In this document: positions 25,287 to 34,408 of the stretch, one piece after another
How the letters are laid out: each line of letters opens with the position of its first letter
Position numbering within the stretch: the stretch's first letter is position 1
Assembly (NCBI RefSeq): GCF_001590605.1
Contig: NZ_CP014504.1
Span: 806,001 to 870,000, forward strand
Direction: 5' to 3'
Source: Pedobacter cryoconitis
GTDB taxonomy: Bacteria; Bacteroidota; Bacteroidia; Sphingobacteriales; Sphingobacteriaceae
DNA: 64,000 nucleotides
Position numbers and translations under genes: made by a program
Notes under the pieces: model-generated
Databases searched by the model: none
Told to the model about the DNA's origin: nothing
What the model saw: only the letters and a program-made list of their open reading frames with translations

Positions 25287-25796
25287 TTATTGGTTTGTTG
25301 CTGTATTTATAACGTAAAGTAAGAGGTCTTTGTTGTCGATCATCAGGTCTTTATCATAGCTGAGTCCAAGTTTTTCCAGCAATTGAATAGATTTGACATT
25401 GTTTCTTAATACAGTTGCCAGGATTTTTGGATGAACAGGATCTTTTTTTAACTCATCCAATACGGCTTTTGCAGCTTCAAAAGCATATCCCTTTCCCTCA
25501 TGATCAGGATGAAAAGCATAGCCAATATCATGGTGTTCCAAATAATCGCGTTTCATAAAAGTGACTACGCCAATCGGGAGTTGTTGCTCAGTTAACTTAA
25601 CCAGGAAATAATTTGTACCCGGACCTGTTGTTAATTTCAGAATGTAATTTTTGGCATCTTCAATGGTTTTAACATTCCGGTCTCCAATAAATTTAAGCCA
25701 TCCGGGTGTATTGACCAACTCCAGAATGAAGCCTGCGTCATGCAACGTTACAGCTTGTATATGGAGTCTTGTGGTATTTATACCTTTTTCTTTCAT
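25287..25796 (-). CDS. GNAT N-acetyltransferase (RimJ/RimL-like)
   Basis: 169 residues. RimJ/RimL-type start (INTTRLHIQAVTLHDAGFIL), acetyl-CoA loop in HPDHEGKGYAFEAAKAVL, and C-terminal VKSIQLLEKLGL. Acceptor unknown. It lies between the esterase and AraC genes on the same strand with almost no spacing. Confidence 0.88.
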   Translation of the reverse strand: MKEKGINTTRLHIQAVTLHDAGFILELVNTPGWLKFIGDRNVKTIEDAKNYILKLTTGPGTNYFLVKLTEQQLPIGVVTFMKRDYLEHHDIGYAFHPDHEGKGYAFEAAKAVLDELKKDPVHPKILATVLRNNVKSIQLLEKLGLSYDKDLMIDNKDLLLYVINTATNQ

Positions 25797-25807
25797 CCCT
25801 CAGCTAA

Positions 25808-26647
25808 TTATTGTTTGGCATTTAGCACTTCAAACGCTTTATAAGTACTATGGTGTAAAATAGTTAAGTGGTTTTCTGCCGGCATGGGGTTAAAGGTAAC
25901 CTGAAAACTCTGATCTGCCGATTTTTTTAAGACTGCTGCAAGGTTTGCTGCATCATTCTCCATAACTTTTCCTTCTGTACCTACAGAAACATATACTTTA
26001 ATATTTTTAGCCAGACCTGATTTTAATAACTCAGGAGCTTTTGCAAGCAGGGATTCATTATCCCACCATAAGCTTGGGCTGATAATTATATAGTTATTGA
26101 AAAGCTGAGGTTTTTTCAGCAAAACTTCGGTCGCAAACAAACCACCTAAAGATTGACCAATAATTGTCCTGGTGTCATTGGTTCTGTATTTCTGCTGAAT
26201 GTATGGTTGTAAATCCCTTTCCATAAAGGCCATGAATTTTTCTGATTTTCCTGTTGTTGGGAAATCTTTTAAATCCTGCTGGACAGAAGTAGGGAAGGTA
26301 AAATCTCTTTTTCTGTCAATATTTGCGATACCCACGACAATGGATTTAGGCATCATCTGTATCATCGTGCAGTATTGAACAAGGCCTGCAATATGGATGA
26401 AATCTTCATTAGCAGATCCATCCAGAAGATAAATAACCGGGTAGGTCGTTTGAATGTCCTGATCATAACCTTCAGGTAAATAAATATTCAAAATTCTTTT
26501 TTCTGCTAATTGAGCAGATTGAATTTCATCAGTTATCCCTAATGTGAAGGGTTTTGTTGAGGTCTGTATGCTGGCCGTTTTATCCTGGCTTTTGGAAACG
26601 TTACTGAATAGGGCTATAAATAATAAAAAGAAAGTTAAATGCTTCAT
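25808..26647 (-). CDS. exported alpha/beta hydrolase, esterase family (IroE/Fes-like)
   Basis: 279 residues with a signal peptide (about 1-20, SNVSKSQ). Esterase D/putative esterase family: VIYLLDGSANEDF, nucleophile elbow GQSLGGLFA (Ser about residue 165), and a late His in ENHLTILHH. Homologues include siderophore esterases such as IroE, but no siderophore genes are near, so periplasmic esterase of unknown substrate is the safe call. Confidence 0.87.
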   Translation of the reverse strand: MKHLTFFLLFIALFSNVSKSQDKTASIQTSTKPFTLGITDEIQSAQLAEKRILNIYLPEGYDQDIQTTYPVIYLLDGSANEDFIHIAGLVQYCTMIQMMPKSIVVGIANIDRKRDFTFPTSVQQDLKDFPTTGKSEKFMAFMERDLQPYIQQKYRTNDTRTIIGQSLGGLFATEVLLKKPQLFNNYIIISPSLWWDNESLLAKAPELLKSGLAKNIKVYVSVGTEGKVMENDAANLAAVLKKSADQSFQVTFNPMPAENHLTILHHSTYKAFEVLNAKQ

Positions 26648-26651
26648 TGTG

Positions 26652-26659
26652 CAAAGCTA
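26652..26659 (-). promoter_or_regulatory. -7 promoter box TAGCTTTG for the esterase gene
   Basis: Exact TAnnTTTG on the minus strand only 4 bp before the start codon; the mRNA would be essentially leaderless. Confidence 0.45.
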
Positions 26660-26785
26660 CTACTTTTAAATACGATTGAAAAAAATGAAGACCAGCGGAT
26701 GAACGGGAAAATCCGCGTTTCTGCGGTTATTTTGCAGGAATCCGGATTTCTAATTTGAGGTATGCTGGTTATCTTCCAGGCAGTA

Positions 26786-27622
26786 CTAATCTGGTAAATC
26801 TTTACTTGCAGGAATAATATGTATCTCTCTTTGCGGATATGGAATGCCGATATTGTGCTGATCCAATGCCTCTTTAAGTGATTGAAAATTACGATGATAA
26901 GTTGCCCAGAAATCGCCATTGGCAGACCATGATCTGATTGTCAGATTAACCGCATTATCTCCCAGAGAAGAGACTAAAACAACGGGGGCAGGGTCTTTTA
27001 AAACCAATGGATCATTAGTCAGCACATTCAGGATAACTTTTCTTGCCGTATCTATATTGGCATTGTAAGATATGCCGATACTATATTCCTGCATCCGGTT
27101 TGTATTATCTGAAACATTGTTGATGACTGCATTAGCCAGCGGGCCATTTGGTGCATAAATCGTAGTCCCGTTACCAGCTTTTAACGTGGTGTAAAGGATA
27201 TCAATTTTAAGTACCGTACCACTTACATTGTTGCTGGATGAAATAAAGTGGCCTACTTTAAAGGGCTTGAACAACAGGATTAATACACCACCTGCAAAAT
27301 TTGAAAGGCTCCCCTGAAGGGCCAGGCCTACTGCAAGACCAGAGGCAGCTAAAATTGCGACAAAAGATGAAGTCTCTATTCCAAGGGTTGATGCAACTGT
27401 AACCAATAAAAGGATATAAAGTATAACTTTTAAAATGCTGATTAAAAAGTTAGAGAGTGAAAGGTCAATCTTTCCTTTATTCAAATGATTATTTAAAAAC
27501 CTGACTAAAAATTTAATGAGCCAGAATCCTATCAATAACGTAATCAGTGCTAGTAAAAGGGTAGGGGTTTTGCTGATAAATGTATCCAGCAAACGTGCTA
27601 AGTTGAGTTCTATTCTATCCAT
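26786..27622 (-). CDS. small-conductance mechanosensitive channel (MscS family)
   Basis: 278 residues. Three N-terminal membrane helices, with the Gly/Ala-rich pore helix TM3 near residues 90-120 (ASGLAVGLALQGSLSNFAGG) followed by the conserved beta domain (FKPFKVGHFI, and TTIYAPNGPLANAVINN) and the cytoplasmic vestibule. Length matches E. coli MscS. It releases solutes on hypo-osmotic shock. Stand-alone. Confidence 0.94.
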   Translation of the reverse strand: MDRIELNLARLLDTFISKTPTLLLALITLLIGFWLIKFLVRFLNNHLNKGKIDLSLSNFLISILKVILYILLLVTVASTLGIETSSFVAILAASGLAVGLALQGSLSNFAGGVLILLFKPFKVGHFISSSNNVSGTVLKIDILYTTLKAGNGTTIYAPNGPLANAVINNVSDNTNRMQEYSIGISYNANIDTARKVILNVLTNDPLVLKDPAPVVLVSSLGDNAVNLTIRSWSANGDFWATYHRNFQSLKEALDQHNIGIPYPQREIHIIPASKDLPD

Positions 27623-27843
27623 AAATTGTTTTTTATAGCCGTAAAGCTATTCTCGCAGATTGTTTTAAATTTAACATTTATGGTGCCATGTTTTTTTTAC
27701 ATCCTGCTGAACTATTTTAAGCCGCCTGTTAGTAGTTAATTTGTAAACCTACCGCAATAAACACGTTTTTGAAGACTTCATCACTCATAATGTCTTTAAA
27801 GGCAATGAAGATTCATAACTGTTCTTTTTGATGTAATGTGCAT
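27623..27843. other. gene-free spacer next to a gene remnant
   Basis: No intact gene. In another minus-strand frame near 27738-27800 a short stretch reads FKNVFIAVGLQINY and then a stop, which may be the displaced C-terminus of the DUF6266-like remnant. Confidence 0.35.
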
Positions 27844-28065
27844 TTAAGGGGAATTATGTTTTAATTCATCTCTTCGTGCACCACTGTAATTAGCATGTAC
27901 ACGTCCGTAGGTTTTATTGTATAACAGGATAATGGCGCTATCGTTTGGATTGCCTGTCGCAGTGATATCCTTCTCCCAGGTGAATTTAAAGGCGTTTTTC
28001 GATATAATAACCTTTACATTTTCCAGTTTTTTAATTTTAGCCGGAACAAAAAGATTGATGATGAA
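27844..28065 (-). pseudogene. remnant of a DUF6266-like protein
   Basis: An open stretch of 73 codons between stops, with no start codon at the correct place. The translation includes FKFTWEKDITATGNPNDSAI followed by LLYNKTYGRVHANYSGARR, which resembles the C-terminal half of the DUF6266 family of Bacteroidota (FTW..., N.DD.A..L.YN, Y.GA.R). The N-terminal half is absent, and a likely tail is in another frame downstream. The family match is from memory and should be searched. Confidence 0.5.
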
Positions 28066-28194
28066 TTAAGGTGGGGATAGTAATGGAAAGTGATAATGAC
28101 AGCGTTTGCTGAACAATACGGTTACCAGCTTGAGAGCTGATTATCTTAAAGCGCACAAAAATATAATGAACAAAATGGCAATGACTTTTGTATT

Positions 28195-28202
28195 TATATT
28201 TG
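28195..28202 (+). promoter_or_regulatory. -7 promoter box TATATTTG for the alcohol dehydrogenase
   Basis: Exact TAnnTTTG match 26 bp before the start codon. Confidence 0.5.
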
Positions 28203-28228
28203 TTATAACACTAAATAATTGAAAAACG

Positions 28229-29275
28229 ATGAAAGCAGTAAAATCCTATGCAGCGCAGAGTGCTGATAAACCATTAGCTCCCTATCAGTTAGACCGTCGT
28301 GAACCGGGAGCTGATGATGTAGAGATTAAAATCTTGTATTGTGGTGTATGCCATTCAGATATACATACCGCAAGAAACGAATGGGGAGGAACGATGTACC
28401 CTGTAGTCCCAGGACACGAAATTGTTGGAAAAGTAACTAAAGTCGGAGATCAGGTGACCCGTTTTAAAGTAGGTGATACCGTTGGCGTCGGCTGTTTTGT
28501 GGACTCTTGTGGTCATTGCAGAAACTGTGAAGAAGACAATGAGCAATATTGTGAAAATGGACATTCACAAACCTATAATTCGTTATTACAGGACAAAAAA
28601 ACAATTACTTATGGTGGTTATTCCAGCCATATTGTAGTGACTCAAAAATTTGTATTGAGTGTATCTGATAAATTGCCTCTTGAAAAAGTAGCCCCTTTAT
28701 TATGCGCAGGAATTACTACTTATTCTCCATTGAAACACTGGAATGTTAAAAAAGGAGATAAGCTTGCAGTAGTTGGTTTAGGCGGATTAGGGCATATGGC
28801 AGTAAAAATTGCGGCCTCAATGGGTGCGGAAGTAACGGTATTAAGCCGTTCTAAAAGCAAAGAAAAGGATGCACAGGAATTAGGAGCACACCATTTTGAG
28901 ATTACCACGGAAAAGGAAACGATGAAAAAGCTGGCTAACAGTTTTGATTATATCATTGATACGGTATCTGCGGAACATGATTACAATGAGTACCTGGCCT
29001 TATTGCGTACCAATGGGGTGATGGTTTTATTAGGTGTACCACCTAAACCTTCAGATGTGCAGGCATTCCAATTGATTGGTGGCCGTCGTAGTCTGGTAGG
29101 CTCATTGGTAGGAGGAATTAAAGAAACTCAGGAGATGCTGGATTACTGCGCGGAACACAATATTACTTCAGATGTAGAAATGATTAATATTGACCAGATC
29201 AATGAAGCTTATGAGCGCACGCTTGCCGGAGATGTTCATTATCGTTTTGTAATTGATATGGGATCGTTGAACTAG
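28229..29275 (+). CDS. zinc-dependent NAD(P) alcohol dehydrogenase (CAD/YahK-like)
   Basis: 348 residues of the medium-chain dehydrogenase family. Catalytic zinc ligands in CGVCHSDIH and GHEIVGKV; structural zinc set CGHCRNCEEDNEQYC; cofactor-binding VVGLGGLGHMAVKIA (about 183-197). This pattern is that of the cinnamyl-alcohol dehydrogenase subgroup (YahK, AdhC), which reduces a broad range of aldehydes with NADPH. It stands alone with its own promoter and terminator. Confidence 0.94.
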   Translation: MKAVKSYAAQSADKPLAPYQLDRREPGADDVEIKILYCGVCHSDIHTARNEWGGTMYPVVPGHEIVGKVTKVGDQVTRFKVGDTVGVGCFVDSCGHCRNCEEDNEQYCENGHSQTYNSLLQDKKTITYGGYSSHIVVTQKFVLSVSDKLPLEKVAPLLCAGITTYSPLKHWNVKKGDKLAVVGLGGLGHMAVKIAASMGAEVTVLSRSKSKEKDAQELGAHHFEITTEKETMKKLANSFDYIIDTVSAEHDYNEYLALLRTNGVMVLLGVPPKPSDVQAFQLIGGRRSLVGSLVGGIKETQEMLDYCAEHNITSDVEMINIDQINEAYERTLAGDVHYRFVIDMGSLN

Positions 29276-29300
29276 TCAGCTTAATTTGAACAATAAATAG

Positions 29301-29329
29301 AAAAAAGGCACTTTTCGGGTGCCTTTTTT
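29301..29329 (+). terminator. intrinsic terminator of the alcohol dehydrogenase gene
   Basis: 11-bp stem AAAAAAGGCAC / GTGCCTTTTTT, loop TTTTCGG, then more T. Confidence 0.9.
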
Positions 29330-29349
29330 TATATCTCCCTGATAGTTAA

Positions 29350-29393
29350 AGTCTATAAATATAATAGACTATTGATGATTATTATTACTTTTG
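29350..29393 (+). promoter_or_regulatory. metNIQ promoter with inverted repeat AGTCTAT-N7-ATAGACT
   Basis: A -7 box TACTTTTG (29386-29393) lies 8 bp before the metN start. A 7-bp inverted repeat (29350-29356 / 29364-29370) ends 15 bp upstream of that box, in the -33 region, and is a candidate operator. No SAM riboswitch fold fits in the 126-bp spacer. Confidence 0.5.
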
Positions 29394-29401
29394 CGCCGAA
29401 C

Positions 29402-30433
29402 ATGATTGTATTAAAAAATATAACTAAACAATTTCATCAGAAAAACAGGGAGATTACGGCTTTGTCGGACGTCTCTTTAACTGTTCCCAAGGGTAAAATC
29501 TATGGGGTGATCGGGGCATCAGGCGCAGGAAAAAGCACCTTGATCCGCTGTGTGAATTTGTTGGAAAGACCGACATCTGGTGAAGTTATTGTAGATGGGC
29601 TGAACCTGATTGATTTATCACCGGCAGCGCTGGCTAAAGAAAGAAGACAGATCGGCATGATCTTTCAGCATTTCAATTTATTATCTTCCAGAACGGTTTC
29701 TGAAAACATTGCATTTCCTTTAGAATTGGATAAAGTACCTAAAGAACAGATCCAAAAAAGAGTGGCTGAATTGCTGGCTCTGGTTGGGCTTGAAGATAAA
29801 GGAAAAGACTATCCGGCTAATTTATCTGGTGGACAGAAACAAAGGGTTGCGATTGCCAGAACGCTGGCGAGTAATCCAAAAGTGCTGTTATGCGATGAGG
29901 CTACAAGTGCTTTAGATCCGGCAACAACAAAATCTATTCTTACCTTATTAAAAGATATCAATAAAAGGCTGAACATTACTATTTTGTTGATTACCCACGA
30001 AATGGATGTAGTGAAGAGTATTTGTGATGAGGTTGCAGTTATCAGTGCGGGTAAATTAATCGAGCAGGGAACTGTCAGTGAAATTTTTGCCCATCCTAAA
30101 GCAGAACTTACCCGTGAATTTATCGCTTCATCCTTGAAAATAAATATCCCGGAAACGTATATGGAAAGACTGAGCCCTACGCTGACTGCAGATAAAAAGC
30201 CATTATTAAAGCTTGAATTTACCGGGCAGTCTGTAGATGATCCTGTACTATCAGAAGTGAGCAGGTTATTCAACCTCAATAACAATATTATTTACGCACA
30301 AATTGAATATGCCGGAGGTGTTAAATTTGGCGCTATGGTGATTGAAGTTTCCGGTGCACAGCAAGACAGCCTGAAGGCAATAGCATATTATGAAGAAAAA
30401 CAGATCAAAGTGGAGGTTTTAGGGTATGTCTGA
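29402..30433 (+). CDS. metN: methionine ABC transporter ATP-binding protein MetN
   Basis: 343 residues from the ATG at 29402 (a longer frame begins at 29372). Walker [10 protein letters not shown], signature [16 protein letters not shown], Walker [15 protein letters not shown]-loop LITHEMD. The C-terminal ~95 residues form the NIL domain ([18 protein letters not shown]) that in MetN binds methionine and inhibits transport. Overlaps metI by 8 bp. The order metN-metI-metQ confirms the assignment. Confidence 0.96.
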   Translation: MIVLKNITKQFHQKNREITALSDVSLTVPKGKIYGVIGASGAGKSTLIRCVNLLERPTSGEVIVDGLNLIDLSPAALAKERRQIGMIFQHFNLLSSRTVSENIAFPLELDKVPKEQIQKRVAELLALVGLEDKGKDYPANLSGGQKQRVAIARTLASNPKVLLCDEATSALDPATTKSILTLLKDINKRLNITILLITHEMDVVKSICDEVAVISAGKLIEQGTVSEIFAHPKAELTREFIASSLKINIPETYMERLSPTLTADKKPLLKLEFTGQSVDDPVLSEVSRLFNLNNNIIYAQIEYAGGVKFGAMVIEVSGAQQDSLKAIAYYEEKQIKVEVLGYV

Positions 30434-31082
30434 TGCGATGATTTTAATGATGTTCAAAGGAACATGGGAGACTATAGTGATGACCTTTGTCTCTGGTTTT
30501 TTCGGTTTTGTGATCGGATTACCGACCGGAGTCATGCTTTATCTGACCAGAAAAGGTCAGGTACTGGAAAACAGAACGCTGAACAATATTGTATCAGTTT
30601 TCGTCAATGTTTTCCGTTCTATTCCGTTTATTATCCTCATTGTATGGATGATTCCTTTTACCCGGATGCTGGTTGGGACTTCTATCGGTATTGAAGCTGC
30701 TTTAGTTCCTTTAAGTATCGGAGCGGCACCTTTTATTGCCAGAATGGTAGAAAATAGTTTAATCGAAGTGCCGGGTGGTCTGGTTGAGGCGGCAAGGGCG
30801 ATGGGGGCAACTCCTTTTCAGATCGTTTGTAAAGTATTATTGCCAGAAGCATTGCCCTCACTAATTAATACGGCTTCGATTACTTTGATCACACTTGTTG
30901 GTTATTCGGCTATGGGTGGCGCAGTTGGTGCAGGAGGATTAGGCCAAATCGGTTATCAATACGGCTACGTAGGTTATGATGTACTGGTGATGAACGCGGT
31001 ATTAATTGTACTGGTTGCTTTAGTTTTCGCAATCCAGTTTACCGGAGATTTTCTTGCTAAACGTGCAGACCATAGGAAATAA
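30426..31082 (+). CDS. metI: methionine ABC transporter permease MetI
   Basis: 218 residues, five membrane helices, with the EAA-type loop in [28 protein letters not shown] (key part [10 protein letters not shown]) that docks on MetN. Starts 8 bp inside metN. Confidence 0.96.
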   Translation: MSDAMILMMFKGTWETIVMTFVSGFFGFVIGLPTGVMLYLTRKGQVLENRTLNNIVSVFVNVFRSIPFIILIVWMIPFTRMLVGTSIGIEAALVPLSIGAAPFIARMVENSLIEVPGGLVEAARAMGATPFQIVCKVLLPEALPSLINTASITLITLVGYSAMGGAVGAGGLGQIGYQYGYVGYDVLVMNAVLIVLVALVFAIQFTGDFLAKRADHRK

Positions 31083-31176
31083 GTAGTTTTAAGCTAAAAA
31101 TAAATAAGAGGGACCAGGTTTGCTCTTAAGTTCAATTAAAAATATAAATACTGAGAACAACAACAAATATATACTG

Positions 31177-31995
31177 ATGAAAATAAAAATCAATTTACTG
31201 GCGGCTGTAGCTGTAATCGTTTCAGTATCCTTATTCAGCTGCGGCAGAGGTGCTAAAAAGAATGACCCGAACCATATTAAAGTAGGGGTAGAATCGGGGC
31301 CGGAATTTGCAGTTGCTGAAGCTGCTCAGAAAGTTGCCAAAGAGAAATTTGGCTTAGAAGTAGAATTGGTACAATTCAACGATTTCGTGATGCCTAATGA
31401 AGCGCTTAGTCAAGGGGATCTGGATGTGAATGTATTCCAGAATAAACCTTATTTAGATGTACAAACTAAACAACGTGGTTATAAATTTGCAATTCAGGGA
31501 AATACTTTTGTTTTCCCATTAGCTGGTTATTCTAAAAAAATCAAGAAAATTGAAGAGTTAAAGGAAGGAAATACAATTATCATTCCTAATGACCCGACAA
31601 ACGGTGGCCGTGCTTTACTTCTTTTACAAAAATCAGGTTTACTGAAATTAAAAGATGGTGTTGGCTTATTACCTACTGTAAATGATATTACCGAAAATCC
31701 TAAAAAGATAAAGATCCTTGAATTGGAAGCTCCGCAATTGCCAAGAGCACTGGATGATCAAAATGTAACTATCGCTGTGATCAATAATACTTTTGCTAGT
31801 TCTGCAGGCTTAATTGCAGACCGTGACGGACTAATTGTAGAAGATAAGAAATCACCTTATGTAAATATCATTGTATCCAGAGAGGATAACAAAGATGAGG
31901 AGAAGATTAAGAAATTTGTAAAAGCTTTTCAATCTGAAGAGGTAGAAGCCGCTGCTGCTAAAATATTCAAAGGTGGTGCTGTTAAGGGGTGGTAA
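31177..31995 (+). CDS. metQ: methionine-binding lipoprotein MetQ (NlpA family)
   Basis: 272 residues from the ATG at 31177; the frame opens at 31120 but the signal peptide begins at this Met. Lipoprotein signal with lipobox LFSC. NlpA/MetQ family features: IKVGVESGPEFAVAEAA, LDVNVFQNKPYLD, IIIPNDPTNGGRALLLL. It delivers D- or L-methionine to MetNI. Third gene of the operon; a strong terminator follows. Confidence 0.95.
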   Translation: MKIKINLLAAVAVIVSVSLFSCGRGAKKNDPNHIKVGVESGPEFAVAEAAQKVAKEKFGLEVELVQFNDFVMPNEALSQGDLDVNVFQNKPYLDVQTKQRGYKFAIQGNTFVFPLAGYSKKIKKIEELKEGNTIIIPNDPTNGGRALLLLQKSGLLKLKDGVGLLPTVNDITENPKKIKILELEAPQLPRALDDQNVTIAVINNTFASSAGLIADRDGLIVEDKKSPYVNIIVSREDNKDEEKIKKFVKAFQSEEVEAAAAKIFKGGAVKGW

Positions 31996-32016
31996 GAATT
32001 AGTTTTAAACTTTTAC

Positions 32017-32052
32017 AAAAACGGTTGTCTGATCAAAAAGGCAACCGTTTTT
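32017..32052 (+). terminator. intrinsic terminator of metNIQ
   Basis: 11-bp stem AAAAACGGTTG / CAACCGTTTTT, loop 14 nt, followed by T. Confidence 0.88.
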
Positions 32053-32151
32053 TTGTGAATAGCGTGTTCAGGCTAAGCTGCTAATTCATTCTGATCTTAA
32101 CCAGGGGAGATTTGGTAGCCCAAAAAAGGAAAGCTTAATTCATAACTATGA

Positions 32152-32757
32152 TCAGATATTGAGGCCCAGGAGACCAAATATCTTATAAAGTTCAGCTTTT
32201 GCTTGCTCAGGGGCTTCAATGTCAAAATCTCCTCTGTTCGTTGCGTTGGTTATTCCAGTCTTCAGATAAGGTTTTAATCTTTGGTATATATCAGGATTGC
32301 TGCGCACAAAATATTTTTCTGACTTTTCATAAGTTTTTAGTGGATCATGGCTTTTCAGTTCCTTTCCAACAGGATCGCATGCTCTGAAATACTTGCCACT
32401 ATTCTTCACATGCATCAAAAACCAAAATTCAAGACAAGGCGTATTAATCAGTACATGGATTTTTTTAATGTTTTCAGCTTCTTTTTGATACTGCTTTAAT
32501 TCCGGGATTTTTCCTTCAGCAATGACTACATCGAGATCAATAACCCATATCGATAAGTCATAAATTCTGGCATTTGTCTTTACCAGCTCAAACTGTTCAA
32601 AAAGGGTTTTCTTTTTGGGAAGTTCGGGCAGAATAGATATTCCATGAAGTGTCTCGTTTTTCCTTAACATTTGCAGATACCAAAGTTCAGTTTCTCCATC
32701 TACAACCAAAGAAAAAGTCTTTCTCCCTAAGCCCTTTTTTGTACCGCTAACTCTCAT
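32152..32757 (-). CDS. rloB: RloB-family protein (TOPRIM-like nuclease, AbiL component)
   Basis: 201 residues. It has the RloB pattern: an acidic VVDGETE (Glu22, Glu24) after the first strand, WVIDLDVV (Asp74, Asp76), and NTPCLEFWFLMH, with a short helical C-terminus. The E...DxD arrangement is that of TOPRIM-type metal sites, so nuclease activity is likely. Its start overlaps the stop of the upstream AAA ATPase gene by 11 bp. Such ATPase plus RloB pairs are known as RloAB near type I restriction loci and as the AbiL abortive infection system; phage defence is the inferred role. Confidence 0.82.
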   Translation of the reverse strand: MRVSGTKKGLGRKTFSLVVDGETELWYLQMLRKNETLHGISILPELPKKKTLFEQFELVKTNARIYDLSIWVIDLDVVIAEGKIPELKQYQKEAENIKKIHVLINTPCLEFWFLMHVKNSGKYFRACDPVGKELKSHDPLKTYEKSEKYFVRSNPDIYQRLKPYLKTGITNATNRGDFDIEAPEQAKAELYKIFGLLGLNI

Positions 32758-34075
32758 TATCGAAATCCAGATAATAATCTTCTAATTGTGGTACGGCACC
32801 AAGCTTGCCCGATTTGTATGCATTGAATACAGATGTAGTATCCCGGATAACACTTGAATCGAAGTCACTCAATGCGTAAAGCTCTATACTGCCATCTGAA
32901 ATTTTTTCTGTGAACCATATGGCATCATCCCGAAATATATCTCTTTCCATCAGTAATTCCCGGTAATGGGTAGTCGCTATGATTTGAGAACCCTTAACAT
33001 TGACAAGAAATAGCAAAAGAAAATGCTTTAATAGTTCTGGGTGCAGTGAAGATTCGAGTTCATCGATTAAGATTACACTACTTTTCCCAAGTATCTGGTC
33101 TAAAAGGCCACTGAATTGAAAATACCGCTGTGTCCCTTCTGATTCTTGTGCGTATGGCAAGATATAACTATCAGAGTGATCACCATTCAACACTGAGTGA
33201 CGGAAACCAATTTCAAGTAAGTCCAGCGATTCAGGATCCTTTTCAGAACTAGAGCTTGGTGTTCTAGAGGCAATTTGTTTGTTAATAAAACGCATGATTT
33301 TACGCATATCATCATCATAATCAATTGTTCTTTTTTCCAGTGCTAAGTCGGTAATCTTGAAATCTGCTTTTTGAAGAAATTTAATTATATGATCCTTATT
33401 AATCTCTTTATTTTCAATTGCTTTATTAATTGAATCACTCAAGTCAGTTTTAGGGGTAATCAGCTTTCTAAGCACCTTATCGAACCAGTCAGTTACGTCT
33501 CTGAGTTCAGGAGAGTCAATATTTGACTTTAAAAAGCCACTTAGTACAGGATTATTCCACAAGGTATTTGCCTCTAAAATTTCCTCCTGAGTCCGTTTGA
33601 GCTTGGCCTTAGTACCAAATTTAATTTCAGTCAGCTGTTTCTCAATATTCGTTTCGCGTTTATAAATCAAAGATTTGTTAGGAGAATAAAATTCGAGCTT
33701 TTCAAAAGTAATAGCCTCCTTTGTGAAAGCAATCTCGTAACTGTATTTGATTCCGTTTTGGAAAAATATTAATTCAAACTTCGTTTCCTGAGCTGATGTT
33801 AATGCGTTAAATAGAAATGGGGTGTAATTTAATGTCGTCTGTTTCTGTAATGGTGAGGAGACGATTAATGTCCTTAAAGAATCAAGAGCCTTTAAGATCG
33901 TAGTCTTTCCTGAACCATTAGCACCATAGATTAAACCTAATTTTAATAATCTTTGTCCTGGAGCAGGTTCGAGAATAAAATACTTTTCCAGATCCTGAGA
34001 TTTATCAGCTTCGAAAGACAGTGTAACAGTATCTTTTATACTTCTGAAATTTGTTATAGAAAAGCTTACAATCAT
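32747..34075 (-). CDS. rloA: RloA-like AAA/ABC-type ATPase (AbiL component)
   Basis: 442 residues of the OLD/SMC-like ATPase kind (AAA_15/AAA_21). Opening ITNFRSIKDTVTLSFEADKS (about 6-25) is typical. Walker A GANGSGKTT (about 50-58), signature-like ESEGTQRYFQFSGLL, Walker B VILIDELESSLHP, and H-loop IATTHYREL. The middle is a helical insertion. Together with the downstream RloB it should form a two-part defence system in which the ATPase senses infection and controls the nuclease. Confidence 0.85.
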   Translation of the reverse strand: MIVSFSITNFRSIKDTVTLSFEADKSQDLEKYFILEPAPGQRLLKLGLIYGANGSGKTTILKALDSLRTLIVSSPLQKQTTLNYTPFLFNALTSAQETKFELIFFQNGIKYSYEIAFTKEAITFEKLEFYSPNKSLIYKRETNIEKQLTEIKFGTKAKLKRTQEEILEANTLWNNPVLSGFLKSNIDSPELRDVTDWFDKVLRKLITPKTDLSDSINKAIENKEINKDHIIKFLQKADFKITDLALEKRTIDYDDDMRKIMRFINKQIASRTPSSSSEKDPESLDLLEIGFRHSVLNGDHSDSYILPYAQESEGTQRYFQFSGLLDQILGKSSVILIDELESSLHPELLKHFLLLFLVNVKGSQIIATTHYRELLMERDIFRDDAIWFTEKISDGSIELYALSDFDSSVIRDTTSVFNAYKSGKLGAVPQLEDYYLDFDNES

Positions 34076-34092
34076 AATTTTTCCTTGTTATC

Positions 34093-34113
34093 TGTAAATC
34101 GCTTACAAATATA
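34093..34113 (-). promoter_or_regulatory. rloAB promoter: -7 box TATATTTG with TGTAA-N5-TTACA
   Basis: Minus-strand TATATTTG (34106-34113) lies 30 bp before the rloA start. A 5-bp inverted repeat TGTAA (34093-34097) / TTACA (34103-34107) overlaps it and could be an operator. Confidence 0.45.
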
Positions 34114-34306
34114 GCTAATAATCTGTCTTGTTTTATAAATAAACGATTTCCATTTCCGCCAGCTATTTGATAAGTTTAGATATTATTATAGGATAATGTG
34201 GCTAATATGACTGCGGCTATTTTGAGTCAGTAGAATGGAAGAGATGATAATAATCAGTTGTTGTGTCTCTCAAAATAAGCTGTTGCGTATCTTAAATAAT
34301 TGAATT

Positions 34307-34335
34307 AAAGGCTATCATTCGATGGCCTTTTTTTT
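34307..34335 (+). terminator. orphan intrinsic terminator
   Basis: Stem AAAGGCTATC / GATGGCCTTT (one G-T pair), loop ATTC, then a T-run to 34335. No plus-strand gene lies upstream within 2.3 kb, so it ends an unknown short RNA or is left over from a gene replaced by rloAB. The rest of the 34114-34408 spacer shows nothing else. Confidence 0.65.
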
Positions 34336-34408
34336 GTTCCTGATTTTAAATAAACATTGGAACTAAAATTGTAGTAATTTTACCACACACAGAGTTGAAT
34401 TAGCTTAA

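Noticed and set aside
26644..26919. 91-codon minus-strand frame between esterase and MscS genes
   Set aside because: It overlaps the 3' end of the MscS gene in another frame and shows no domain features.
29276..29401. SAM riboswitch before metNIQ
   Set aside because: The spacer holds a terminator of the upstream gene, an inverted repeat and a -7 box 8 bp from the start; there is no room for a riboswitch after the promoter.
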